From assembly GCA_964520425.1 (NCBI GenBank), contig CAZFMX010000006.1:7341-71340 (forward strand): 64,000 nucleotides of DNA. The letters are read 5' to 3'. The notes beneath the pieces are model-generated. The model did no database searches and was not told where the DNA came from. It saw nothing but the letters and a program-made list of their open reading frames with translations. Position numbers and translations under genes: made by a program. This stretch comes from JAFGFY01 sp964520425. GTDB lineage: Bacteria > Desulfobacterota > DSM-4660 > Desulfatiglandales > HGW-15. Numbering within the stretch: position 1 is the first letter of the stretch; each line of letters starts with the position of its first letter. This document shows, one piece after another, positions 1 to 9,256 of this stretch.

Positions 1-356
1 CTGCCTGCTCGGCCTTCAAACGCCTTCGCCGTTTTCCGGTCCCTGCGCTGACAGCCGGTCTGCATTTTATTGGAATAGAAAGCGGTGGGTCTTTGGTTGC
101 GGGCTTCAAACCCTCCGGGTTTTCCACTGCCGCCCCCTTCAGCCCAACTTTATTTTAATCCGCTCTCTTCGTTCGCTCAACAGGCCCGCCGGCCATGGGG
201 TTTCTTTGGATGATCGGATAATCCACGTTATGTAATCGGTTAAGCAAAAAAACGCGCCAGCTAAAAACCAAGCTGTCACGCCTTTTGCACCCTCTTACAT
301 AACGCAGCACGATTATCCAACACCAAAAAAACCAACACCCCCCAACCACCCGCCCC
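1..356. other. Intergenic region downstream of the RHS operon
   Basis: No convincing gene is visible. The only long open frame crosses an imperfect inverted repeat and has no family resemblance, so I treat it as spurious. The stretch holds a GC-rich half (1-200) and the folded repeat listed separately at 216-318. It lies beyond the terminator of the RHS/immunity operon. Confidence 0.5.
216..318. repeat. Imperfect ~100-bp inverted repeat (attC-like fold)
   Basis: Outer arms GGATAATC (216-223) and GATTATCC (311-318) are perfectly complementary, and next to them CGTTATGTAA (226-235) pairs with TTACATAACG (295-304). An inner stem CAGCT/AGCTG closes the fold. The result is a long two-part cruciform with extrahelical bases, which resembles the secondary structure of integron attC sites. 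A GTTAAGC heptamer lies just inside the left arm. No integrase is present in the window and the R/L box layout is not canonical, so this remains an unclassified palindromic element. Confidence 0.55.
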
Positions 357-396
357 CTAAAAAATGAAAAAGGCAGTTAAACAATAAAACTGCCTT
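357..396 (-). terminator. Intrinsic terminator of the fibre-RHS-immunity operon
   Basis: On the minus strand a 9-bp perfect stem AAGGCAGTT/AACTGCCTT (370-378 and 388-396) with a 9-nt loop is followed by a T-rich tail (A-rich 359-370 on the plus strand). It lies about 25 bp after the stop of the putative immunity gene, where a rho-independent terminator for the minus-strand operon is expected. Confidence 0.8.
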
Positions 397-421
397 CTTC
401 AATCTTGTCCGTTTTTATTCT

Positions 422-793
422 TTACATCTCTGTTTCTTTAACTTGCCACTTATTAGCAATATCTAAGGAATAAGATATCCCTCCCCAATCCAAAACTATC
501 TTTGAGCCCTGCATTAAATCAATATAATCTTCTTCTCTATATTCCATCCCATTAATAACATATGTAAAAATTTGGTCTGAATCATTCAAGGATAAAAAGC
601 TATCGCCTTTATGTTTGGGTACAAGGATAAGGTATTCGGATTTGTATAAAGATACCTTTCTATCGCATCTTATAAGAATGGCCTCTCGGTTTTTTTTATT
701 CTTCATATGTTTTACAAAAGTCGCCTCTACTGGTAGTTCAGGAGCGAAACCTTCTGTAGAAAAAAAGTAAAATGATTTAAACTCAATACTCAT
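422..793 (-). CDS. Putative RHS toxin immunity protein (hypothetical)
   Basis: This 123-residue protein matches no family I recognise. It has no signal peptide or membrane segment, so it should be cytoplasmic. It starts 11 bp after the stop of the RHS toxin gene on the same strand and is followed at once by a terminator, so it is the last gene of the operon. Position directly after a polymorphic toxin tip, small size, and base composition clearly more AT-rich than the RHS core are the usual signs of a cognate immunity gene. The sequence is mixed alpha/beta in character, with several aromatic and acidic patches. The role as antidote is inference from context. An orphan small protein is the alternative. 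Confidence 0.65.
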   Translation of the reverse strand: MSIEFKSFYFFSTEGFAPELPVEATFVKHMKNKKNREAILIRCDRKVSLYKSEYLILVPKHKGDSFLSLNDSDQIFTYVINGMEYREEDYIDLMQGSKIVLDWGGISYSLDIANKWQVKETEM

Positions 794-804
794 AATTATA
801 TCCT

Positions 805-3800
805 TTAAAGTTGTGGTGTTAAACGTTTAACTGAAATTATTTGAATTTGTTTCTTTGGATCGGGCACTAAATATTCGGGAAGTCCACCAATATTTTCATC
901 CAGAGGATCGGCCATTTTACGGATAACACCAGTATCGTCAGTTAAGATCCCTTGAACTATATACCTACCTGTATTCCTTATTTCACTACGAGTGGGCAGA
1001 CCGGCAACATCTCGATAATTTTTTACAGTTCTTGGGTCAATAGGTGTCCATGACCTACCATATAATTTCGCGTGTACACCACCAAAAACTCTGTAGACAA
1101 CTTCTGCTTCACAATCATCAACATCATCGCTTATCAAATCTTTTAAATCATCAATTACATTTTCTGCCCATTTACTTCCAAATGCAGCAGCTATGGCTAA
1201 ACCACCTATAACTATTATTTCATCAATAGGTCCTGTAAAAACGTCATCAATCCCAGCCCAAAGCCCATGAGAATCCGACAAATTAATAGGATTATTTTCA
1301 GTATAGGAAAACACATTTATTCCACCCAGTTGCCCAATCGGATCAGGAGTTAGATACCTCCCCGTCCCAAGATCATAGTATCGATGGTAGTTGTAATGCA
1401 GTCCCGTTTCCTCATCATAATACTGTCCGGGAAATCTGATGTTATTCACCACTGTGGAGTCAGGGTTGATGGTGGCTTCTCCAAAAGGTTTGTAGAACGC
1501 CTGCCAGACCATGGCGCCGGATGAATCGGTCATGAACTGAGGTGTACCGAGGCGGTCGTTCAGATAATAATAGATCGACTGTGTGGCCACGTCCACCATG
1601 GCCGTCCGAATCTTTCCCATGTAGAGGTATTCTTTAGTGATTGTCCCGTCGAGTAGACCCTCTGCAATCAGATTGCCGTTCAAGTCATAGTGGAACAGGG
1701 TTGTTTCACCATTCACTGTCTTCATGACCCTCTGGCCTAACCCATTATACGTGTATTCACCTAATGTCGTCAGACCCTCTTCCACCTTAATGAGCCGGTT
1801 ATTTTGGTTATATGTGAGAGTTTTGGTCCCCATCTCTATGACGCTGCCGTTCGCATCATAGGAAAAGGTGTTCGGGTTTAATCCTGTGACCTCATCCATT
1901 TTGTTGGTTCCGGTAGCGTAGGCGTAATCATCTGTGTACGTATTGATGACTCTGGTTAATCGGTTGCCCACATTGTCATAGGTGTAACTGATATCGCCGT
2001 ACCACCCCTGGGCTGTCTCGAGCCGGTTCAGGGCGTCATACGTGAATGTTTGGTCATATCCTGAGAGATTGGGATATGTGAAGGACACAAGATTACGGTT
2101 GTTGTCATACTCGTAGATCTTCTCCATTTGTTCGCCGGGATTAGCCACTTGTAGGCAGTTGCATTCCCCTGACTGGTTGTAAACCACACCACCGGCCCCG
2201 TTGGTCATGCCGTTCGGTCCGGCGAAGGGGTTGTAGGTCATGCCGCTGACCAAGGGCGTTGTCACGCTATTATACGTTGTGTCCAGGTCCTGCATCCTTC
2301 CCATGGTATCTCTCGTGTAGGCCAACGTGCGGTCGGATGGATAGGCCACATCCAATATTCGATTGCCGGGTGAGTAGACCTGATCAAACGTATAGGCCTG
2401 CCCATTGATCGTGGCGGTCTTTTGCGTGAGTCTTCCCCTTGAATCATAGTCGAAGGTCGTGGCGCCCGAAGGATCGGTCATGCCTGTTCTACGGCCGATG
2501 CCATTTTGGGTGGTATTATCGTAGGTGTAAGTAATGCTATAAGCCGGAAGACCATTGTAGATTGGGAAGTTGACATCTATGAGCCGATTAAGGTTATCGT
2601 AGGTATAGTCTACTGTGATATTATTCGCGTCGGTCTTACTGACCGGATTGCTTGCCTCATCATACGCATAGGTCACTGTACCGCTATCAGGCGAATTCGT
2701 GTAAACCACCCTCCCCATGTCATCATATTCATAGGTCGTCATTTGCCCTTCCGCGTCGGTCATTGTTTCGAGATTTCCATGGCCATCATAGGTGTATGAC
2801 GTTATGGCGCTGCCCGGTTGTTCAACCTCTTTTAGCCGGTTCATAACATCATAATAATATAGGGTCTCATTTAATTCCCCGTCGGTGACGGAAGAGACAT
2901 TTCCCGTATTAAGATCATAAGCGTACTCCGTAAATGCCTCATTAACATCGATCTCCTTCCAGAGCATGCCTGGGATGTTTGAGCCCTGATAATCCCAACC
3001 CTTCCAGGACGTTCTGGTCGCTGACGCATCATATTTGCTCATTTCAGTTCGATTACCCTGAGCGTCATAGGTATATTCAATATAGTTATTCTCCACATCT
3101 GTTGTCCGGTACAGACGGCCATAATCGGGAAAGTATTGAAAAGCACGTGTGACACCATCCTCATCAATCGTAGAATCAGGCAACCCGGCTATGTTGTAAA
3201 CAATGCTGCTTGTGCTCGAGTCTGCAAGATAGTCAATGTCCGTGACCCTGCCCCTTCCGTCATACTCAAAATGCCTTGATTTTCCGTTTTCATCCGTCAC
3301 CAGCCCGACCTGACCGGCCGCATCATATAAAGAGAGAACCGTGTTTCCCAGGCTTCCGACTTCGGGTCTTGTGATGGTCAGCAAGTCTCCGGTGATCGGA
3401 TCATAGGTGAAGGAAGTTGTGTCGCCTGTCCCCGGTCGGGGACCGTCAATGAATAGGACTTGACCGTCTGAATTATAGGTAAGTTGGGTAGTGTATGTGT
3501 ATTCGATCACATAGCCGAAGGCATTTTTTGTAAACCCTTTTTCGATGATCCTGTAAAGCAGTTTTGTGGGGTTCTCATTGTAGATCCCTGGCGTATCACC
3601 CGGATCATTGGGATTATCATAATCCCAGATCGTTTCTTTGTTTCCACTACCCAGGAGACTCGGTTCTGTCCTGGTCAACGGCGCACTCATATCGGGATGA
3701 TAGGTATAAGTAATCACCCTCTCTTCAGTGGAACCCACGGCCAGGATGAGTGTCTCCGGATTTCCATGGCCATCATAATCCTGATACTGGTTGATGGTGC

Positions 3801-6800
3801 CGCCTGCATATTCCACCTCGATGAGTCGAAAGGCCTCATCATAATCCAAACCCACGGCGTTGGTGTCGCTGTAGGGGGCATTTGGAAGCCCGGTCATGGC
3901 GGTCACCTTTCTGCGACCATCTGTTTCAGACAAGGTGTAGAACCGCAAGGTGCCGTAGGCATCCGTGACCTCGACCTGTGTATCGCTGACATAATTGATA
4001 GTCATACCTTGACCGTCAATAGTAAAGCTGCTGGTTACCCTGTCGCTGGCATCATAACCCCAAGTGTTCAGGTCATGCCCTGCCTTGTCTTCTTTCTTTG
4101 TAAGATTGTGAATGTCGTTGGAATCAGCATAGGTATAGTCAAATCCAGACCCGTCCGCATAGGTCACGGAGGTTAGGTTTTGATTGCCGTCATAACCAAA
4201 GTCCACCCATATCCCGTCGGAAATAGCCGGAGTCATAGGACCTGACACATAATCCAGAAGATCGTTCGCGTCATAGTGAAAGAAGATCACACGACCGGTT
4301 ATGCTGTCTGTCACGCTCTCCAGGCGCCCCTGGGTATCGTAAGCAAGCTCCAAGCGGTTGCCTTTTTCATCTTCCATCCAATCCAGGCGGCCGGCAGAGG
4401 AAAATCCGTATCTAGTTCCGTCCAACAGGTACCAGACATACTCACCCGATTCGGCCCTGACCTCGCTCTCTTCTCCGAAGACTCCCGCGTACTCGCCCTC
4501 CTGCTGCTCAAAGAAGTAGAGGGCCGAACCCGTGTTATCCAAAATCTTCAGATAAGTCGCTCCTCCCAACGAAAAGGAGGGATTGAGGGTTGCTTCGTAG
4601 GTGTGGGTCCACCCATACCCTAGGGCGCCCAGTTCATCGGATTGGCTGTTGTAGGCCGCACTCAAAGATAAGCCCAGACTGTTGGGTGAGGAGAAGGAAA
4701 GGTCGTCTCTGGTCTCCAACAGGTTTCCATTCAATATGCGAATGGACTGGGCCAAGAGGCCTCCACCTCCCTCCTGCTCATCCCCATTGGACCCACTGAT
4801 CCCATAATCAACGTTCTGTGGAGCCTCGCCTACCACGATGGTGACCGAATCCGTGGCAGGAACCCCTGAACCCTGTACCGTAATGGTGTACGTGGTGGTC
4901 ACTGTCGGTCCAGGAATAAGTTGGTATGAACCGTTTACAGTCACATTTCCGATGCCCTGGTCGATGCTGGCTGTAGTGGCGTTTGTGGAGGTCCACGTGA
5001 GAGTGGGCGTCTCTCCGGTTTGAATGGTTGTAGAATCAGCGCTAATCGAAACAGTAGGTGGAACTGAAGTGAGATACAATTCCAAACTCGTCACCTGATC
5101 AGCCACAATACCAACCGGATCGCTCCAGACCTGATTGCCACCGTAATCCGCACGGAACTTGAAAGTGGCAGCCGGAACTAGAAATTCGGCTATTCCGTTG
5201 GAATCTGTGATCTCGGCCCAATCAAGATAAGCGCCGGATTCGGAGAAGAGATAGACATTGGCTCCTGCGAGATCAGAAACGCCCTGGAGAACATGGACTT
5301 CGGCAGTGCCGTGCGGGATTGTGAATTCCTCTGAATACGTTGCAGGTAGGTCATAGACCGGGGTCCAGAACACATGGCCCATGTAGTTCAATCGGAACCT
5401 GAATGTCCCATCAGGGAGAGGATGAGAGATCTGGCCATTCTCATCTGTAGTGCCTGAGAGGCCGAGATAGGATCCACTCTCGTCAAATATGTCGTATTCA
5501 ATCCCCACAAGGGGATCTCCCGCCCCCCTGAGCACGGTCAAAGTAAAGATATTCCAAAACTCATCACAACCTATATCCCACCAGTCGTTGGGCCTGGGTT
5601 CACCGTCGATGTCATCTTCGGGCGCGCCGCTGTTTGTGGCCGCACCGATACAAGGCGAGGATGATTGTATATGATAATCCTCTCCGTAGGGGTAGGGATT
5701 GACGAACAAAGGATCCGAATTGATGATGTGGTGGGTTGGATCAATAGACCATCCCTCAATATCACAATAGAGGATATAGTTCTGATTAATAGTACCTAGA
5801 ATACTTGAGGAAACGTTTCCATATATTATCGTGTTGGTAACCGTCGTGAAGTAGTTGTTAATAAAGCTGATACCGTAGGTTCCATTATATGCTATCGTAC
5901 AGTTCATGATTCTAGGAGTGAGAAAGGAATCAACATAAATTCCACTGGCTCCGTTTTCCACAACAAGACAGTTCGTTATGTTCGGAGAAGAATTATTACC
6001 CTCGATATATATTCCGTTCTGAGCACTTCCCTTGATAATACAGTTGATGATGATTGGTGATGAAGTGTTCTCGATTATTATACCATCGTTGCCCGCGTTC
6101 AGAATCGTGAAACCGGACACGACCGAGTTTTGCCCTTCACCAGTGTGAAAATAGAACCCATTTCCTGTCCCATCAAGATCAATAATACAACTCTCAGGTC
6201 CGCTTGCCGACACCAGTGTAATGGCCTTGCCCTGAAAATCGAGGTTCTGGTTCCCGGGTCCGCGATAGGTTCCGGCAGGAATAATTATCGTATCCCCATT
6301 TGATGCGGCATCAATCAGCGGTTGAATCTTAGTCAATCCGGCATTGCCCGCCTCATCACACCCCATGTCATACCCTCCATCGGGCCTTGGATCACCGTCA
6401 ATATCATTCGTCGGCGCTCCTTCTGCCGTGCCTAAATCAATGCAGGGGGAGTTAGAGTCAAGATGATAATCCCCGCCTTCCGGGACCAAGTTAATGAACA
6501 ATGGATCTGCATTGATGTTCCCCTCACCCGGATACACGACACCATCATATTGAATATCAACATCATCAATATTACAGTAGGTTGCGGTGATCGTACCGGT
6601 TGTATCGTAGAGGCTGACATGGGTATAGAGACCTTCGCCGCTAGCCCATACAATGGAGTTTTTGAGTGTCGGTCCGGTCCCTCCTAAGACAAATACCTCT
6701 TGACTCGTATTATTCGCTATTGTGCAATTCATAAGGGTTGTCAAGCCGGCATTATTCGTAACGATCCCAGGATTGCCGTTTTCCACAATAAGACAATTCG

Positions 6801-7443
6801 TTATAACGGGAGATGGATCCCCATATTGTCCCTGAACGCGAATGCCAGCGCCATTGCTACCCCGAATGATGCACTGGCTTATTGTGGGGGATGCATCCAA
6901 TATATATATACCGTCTGATACTGCATTGCTAATTGTAACACCCGATAGTACCGAATCTGAACCCTCGGATAATTCAAATCTAAAACCGCCCTCGGTTCCG
7001 TTAAGATCAATAATGCAGTTCTCAGGCCCATTTATGGATTTGACGGTTATGGCTTTTCCTTGGAAACTGATATCTGGATAGCCTGAGAAATAGTGTGTTC
7101 CATCAGCGATATAGATTGTGTCGCCAGGAGAGGCAAAAGTAATGGCAGCCTGAATCGATTCTCCCTCCTCAACAATAAGGGGATCATCATCAATGGAGGC
7201 TTCAAAAGTGCTGCCCAGCTTGGCGTGGAAACCGGGATTGAGGGTAATCGTATTCGTTGCATGAAGGGTAGCACTGGCCCCCACCTCCACGGTACACGTA
7301 TCTTGAGTGTATATGTTCGCATCAGAATAGTAGGTACCGCTAAGCTCTCCTGTAAGAGGTAGATCATCTGCGAAAGCATCTTTCATAGAAAGCAACAGAG
7401 TGAAGAGCAGGAGAAACGAGCATACAAGGTTCTTCTTATTCAT
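805..7443 (-). CDS. Exported beta-helix/RHS-repeat polymorphic toxin
   Basis: A 2212-residue protein with a Sec signal peptide (residues 1-25, FLLLFTLLLS core). A coat-hanger-like NPGFHAKLGSTFEA motif follows near residue 68, then two parallel beta-helix units (about 80-630), each ending in SPCI...DIDG-PRP...GCDE. Two carboxypeptidase-regulatory-like beta domains (about 640-790), an Ig-like domain (about 794-870), and a long YD/RHS cocoon (about 900-2040) come next. The RHS core signature RYLTPDPIGQLGG lies near residue 2030. The last ~165 residues form the variable tip, with a short hydrophobic stretch and then VYRVFGG...YGRSWT...GGLPEYLVP. This resembles the ADP-ribosyltransferase tip of TreTu-type RHS toxins. 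No PAAR or TcdB-type N-terminus is present, so delivery differs from T6SS RHS proteins. A strong AGGAGG-type site precedes the ATG. Toxin identity is from recalled motifs, not alignment. Confidence 0.9.
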   Translation of the reverse strand: MNKKNLVCSFLLLFTLLLSMKDAFADDLPLTGELSGTYYSDANIYTQDTCTVEVGASATLHATNTITLNPGFHAKLGSTFEASIDDDPLIVEEGESIQAAITFASPGDTIYIADGTHYFSGYPDISFQGKAITVKSINGPENCIIDLNGTEGGFRFELSEGSDSVLSGVTISNAVSDGIYILDASPTISQCIIRGSNGAGIRVQGQYGDPSPVITNCLIVENGNPGIVTNNAGLTTLMNCTIANNTSQEVFVLGGTGPTLKNSIVWASGEGLYTHVSLYDTTGTITATYCNIDDVDIQYDGVVYPGEGNINADPLFINLVPEGGDYHLDSNSPCIDLGTAEGAPTNDIDGDPRPDGGYDMGCDEAGNAGLTKIQPLIDAASNGDTIIIPAGTYRGPGNQNLDFQGKAITLVSASGPESCIIDLDGTGNGFYFHTGEGQNSVVSGFTILNAGNDGIIIENTSSPIIINCIIKGSAQNGIYIEGNNSSPNITNCLVVENGASGIYVDSFLTPRIMNCTIAYNGTYGISFINNYFTTVTNTIIYGNVSSSILGTINQNYILYCDIEGWSIDPTHHIINSDPLFVNPYPYGEDYHIQSSSPCIGAATNSGAPEDDIDGEPRPNDWWDIGCDEFWNIFTLTVLRGAGDPLVGIEYDIFDESGSYLGLSGTTDENGQISHPLPDGTFRFRLNYMGHVFWTPVYDLPATYSEEFTIPHGTAEVHVLQGVSDLAGANVYLFSESGAYLDWAEITDSNGIAEFLVPAATFKFRADYGGNQVWSDPVGIVADQVTSLELYLTSVPPTVSISADSTTIQTGETPTLTWTSTNATTASIDQGIGNVTVNGSYQLIPGPTVTTTYTITVQGSGVPATDSVTIVVGEAPQNVDYGISGSNGDEQEGGGGLLAQSIRILNGNLLETRDDLSFSSPNSLGLSLSAAYNSQSDELGALGYGWTHTYEATLNPSFSLGGATYLKILDNTGSALYFFEQQEGEYAGVFGEESEVRAESGEYVWYLLDGTRYGFSSAGRLDWMEDEKGNRLELAYDTQGRLESVTDSITGRVIFFHYDANDLLDYVSGPMTPAISDGIWVDFGYDGNQNLTSVTYADGSGFDYTYADSNDIHNLTKKEDKAGHDLNTWGYDASDRVTSSFTIDGQGMTINYVSDTQVEVTDAYGTLRFYTLSETDGRRKVTAMTGLPNAPYSDTNAVGLDYDEAFRLIEVEYAGGTINQYQDYDGHGNPETLILAVGSTEERVITYTYHPDMSAPLTRTEPSLLGSGNKETIWDYDNPNDPGDTPGIYNENPTKLLYRIIEKGFTKNAFGYVIEYTYTTQLTYNSDGQVLFIDGPRPGTGDTTSFTYDPITGDLLTITRPEVGSLGNTVLSLYDAAGQVGLVTDENGKSRHFEYDGRGRVTDIDYLADSSTSSIVYNIAGLPDSTIDEDGVTRAFQYFPDYGRLYRTTDVENNYIEYTYDAQGNRTEMSKYDASATRTSWKGWDYQGSNIPGMLWKEIDVNEAFTEYAYDLNTGNVSSVTDGELNETLYYYDVMNRLKEVEQPGSAITSYTYDGHGNLETMTDAEGQMTTYEYDDMGRVVYTNSPDSGTVTYAYDEASNPVSKTDANNITVDYTYDNLNRLIDVNFPIYNGLPAYSITYTYDNTTQNGIGRRTGMTDPSGATTFDYDSRGRLTQKTATINGQAYTFDQVYSPGNRILDVAYPSDRTLAYTRDTMGRMQDLDTTYNSVTTPLVSGMTYNPFAGPNGMTNGAGGVVYNQSGECNCLQVANPGEQMEKIYEYDNNRNLVSFTYPNLSGYDQTFTYDALNRLETAQGWYGDISYTYDNVGNRLTRVINTYTDDYAYATGTNKMDEVTGLNPNTFSYDANGSVIEMGTKTLTYNQNNRLIKVEEGLTTLGEYTYNGLGQRVMKTVNGETTLFHYDLNGNLIAEGLLDGTITKEYLYMGKIRTAMVDVATQSIYYYLNDRLGTPQFMTDSSGAMVWQAFYKPFGEATINPDSTVVNNIRFPGQYYDEETGLHYNYHRYYDLGTGRYLTPDPIGQLGGINVFSYTENNPINLSDSHGLWAGIDDVFTGPIDEIIVIGGLAIAAAFGSKWAENVIDDLKDLISDDVDDCEAEVVYRVFGGVHAKLYGRSWTPIDPRTVKNYRDVAGLPTRSEIRNTGRYIVQGILTDDTGVIRKMADPLDENIGGLPEYLVPDPKKQIQIISVKRLTPQL

Positions 7444-7518
7444 TATTTCCTCCTATCGAGGTTCAGCGCTTAGTGTTTCACTGGTTTCCAATCTCTGAAC
7501 GGGGAACCTGTTTGATAG

Positions 7519-9174
7519 TTAATTCTTATCTTCAATAGCAGCTAATCTAGCTTCGAGTTCCGCGTTCTTCTTCTCAAGCTGAATAAGATACAGTGTGAGT
7601 TCTTCAATCTTCTGCATCTGTTTGGTCATCATCTCGGACATGGCCAGCCCTTCCTGCTTGACTTCCCTTGCTGAAGGGATATCAGGGAGGTGTTTGTTAT
7701 CTTTGATATAGGATTCAACTTCTGAGAGGGATGGAAGAACATAATCCTCATTAAAAATAAAGTCTGACCAACCAGTTTCGACCTTGACTTCCTCTGCCCG
7801 AATAGTGCCTTTTACATCAAGCCTGTTGTCGGGTGATGTGGTGCCAATACCTACGAAACCATTTGCATTTATTTTTAATGCAACAGTATCAACTGTACCA
7901 TCTTGATTTGAATCTGTACTCACGAAGAAACCATCATTAGCATCATTTGAAGGGATTTCAAAACCAACATGAAAACTTGATGCTGATGTCCCAGACGTGG
8001 TGATTATTGATGCTAGTGTAGAGCCTCCAACATCAGAAGATGGTGCAGTAGTGGGTTTAAATATAAAACCAGCATTGCCGGTTCCAATATCTACATTCCC
8101 TCCAAAAAAGTTGTTAGCTCCTGCCTCTACATAGACGCCGTAATCCACATTTTGATCTATATCTACATAGAGACCATAAGCCTTTCCACCGGGATCACTA
8201 TCGCAATCGACTCTGAAAAAGCCTCCATATACATTCCCGCCCACGATTGCGTCAGATTCAACATCAACGAAAGAATACGAGCCATAAACACTCTGAGAAA
8301 CTGTACCATTATCAATATTGCCGACCGAATAAGACCCATAGACATTTCCCGTTACCGTACCACCACTGGTTAGTGCCTGAAAATGCCCACCTAACATATT
8401 TCTAATGCCAGATGTAGCATTCCCAACACTTCCGTTCATGAGCCTGACGTTTCCAACTATCCCACAAATTTGACCTGTCTCCGTATTAGTCTGATCAATT
8501 TCAGTGATGCTTCTTATTCCATTGAGATGATCATTAAAATCAGTAAGTCCAGAGGTTTTTCTCGTGTAAACATAAAGTCCTTGATAATCGGCCTCAGTAT
8601 CCAGCGAGCCGTCGTAAATCTTGACATGACTATCCCAAGGATCGGTTGTGCCGATGCCGATGTTGCCGTCATTACCTATGAACATTCTCACCGCAGGGGC
8701 ATCATCTCCATTTTGCATACCATCTTGTGAGTAAAATCGTATACCAGTATCATACATTCTTATAGCATTGATGGTGTCAGACCCGTTTATACCTAACACA
8801 TTGTATTTATTGTCTGGAATTCTGCGATATCCATTCCAATATAAATCGAGAGAATGATTTCCCATATGGCCAATAAAGCCCCCCTTCTGGTTGATCAAAT
8901 AGGGACCACCCCATATATCATTTGGGACACTGGAACTTGAGTCTAATATTACATTAGAATTTGCTCGAATCTGCCCATTGACATGTAATTTATCAGTGGG
9001 AGTAGATGTCCCGATGCCGACATTGCCGGGATTTGTGGTGATAATGTCATCCCCACTATCAACCCAGGAATCTGCTGAAGGGTCTTGTTGCGCTAACGCA
9101 AAACCTGTTATGAGAAAAGAGGATGTGATCACTGCGAATAAAATGATGGCCGGATGTAATCTTTTCATTTTCAT
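7519..9174 (-). CDS. Secreted fibre-like protein with VGIGT repeats and C-terminal coiled coil
   Basis: 551 residues with an N-terminal signal peptide ending near FALAQ. Several NVGIGTTDP/VGIGTTSPDNRLDVKG units are typical of tail-fibre-like or surface-fibre proteins that trimerise. A central GNVYG-Y repeat region (about 170-345) has beta character. The C-terminus carries TGWSDFIF, LPSLSEVE, HLPDIPSAREV and then a coiled coil (about 500-551), a tail common in Bacteroidetes fibre-domain proteins and related to the stalk before intramolecular chaperone domains. No S74 peptidase catalytic domain is visible. It lies 75 bp upstream of the RHS gene on the same strand and is a close paralogue of the next gene. 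An RHS delivery or anchoring role is inference. Confidence 0.75.
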   Translation of the reverse strand: MKMKRLHPAIILFAVITSSFLITGFALAQQDPSADSWVDSGDDIITTNPGNVGIGTSTPTDKLHVNGQIRANSNVILDSSSSVPNDIWGGPYLINQKGGFIGHMGNHSLDLYWNGYRRIPDNKYNVLGINGSDTINAIRMYDTGIRFYSQDGMQNGDDAPAVRMFIGNDGNIGIGTTDPWDSHVKIYDGSLDTEADYQGLYVYTRKTSGLTDFNDHLNGIRSITEIDQTNTETGQICGIVGNVRLMNGSVGNATSGIRNMLGGHFQALTSGGTVTGNVYGSYSVGNIDNGTVSQSVYGSYSFVDVESDAIVGGNVYGGFFRVDCDSDPGGKAYGLYVDIDQNVDYGVYVEAGANNFFGGNVDIGTGNAGFIFKPTTAPSSDVGGSTLASIITTSGTSASSFHVGFEIPSNDANDGFFVSTDSNQDGTVDTVALKINANGFVGIGTTSPDNRLDVKGTIRAEEVKVETGWSDFIFNEDYVLPSLSEVESYIKDNKHLPDIPSAREVKQEGLAMSEMMTKQMQKIEELTLYLIQLEKKNAELEARLAAIEDKN

Positions 9175-9256
9175 GTCTCCTCAAATATTAAGAACGTAAT
9201 ATTGTTAGTTGAGCCTTTTAAACCACAGGCCAGTCTCTGCACAGACCAGTCTTCGG

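Noticed and set aside
155..349. 64-codon minus-strand open frame at the left edge
   Set aside because: It reads through the large inverted repeat, has no family resemblance and no clear ribosome site.
3484..4176. 230-codon plus-strand frame opposite the RHS gene
   Set aside because: It is antisense to well-supported YD repeats; the periodic codon pattern of the RHS gene creates long shadow frames.
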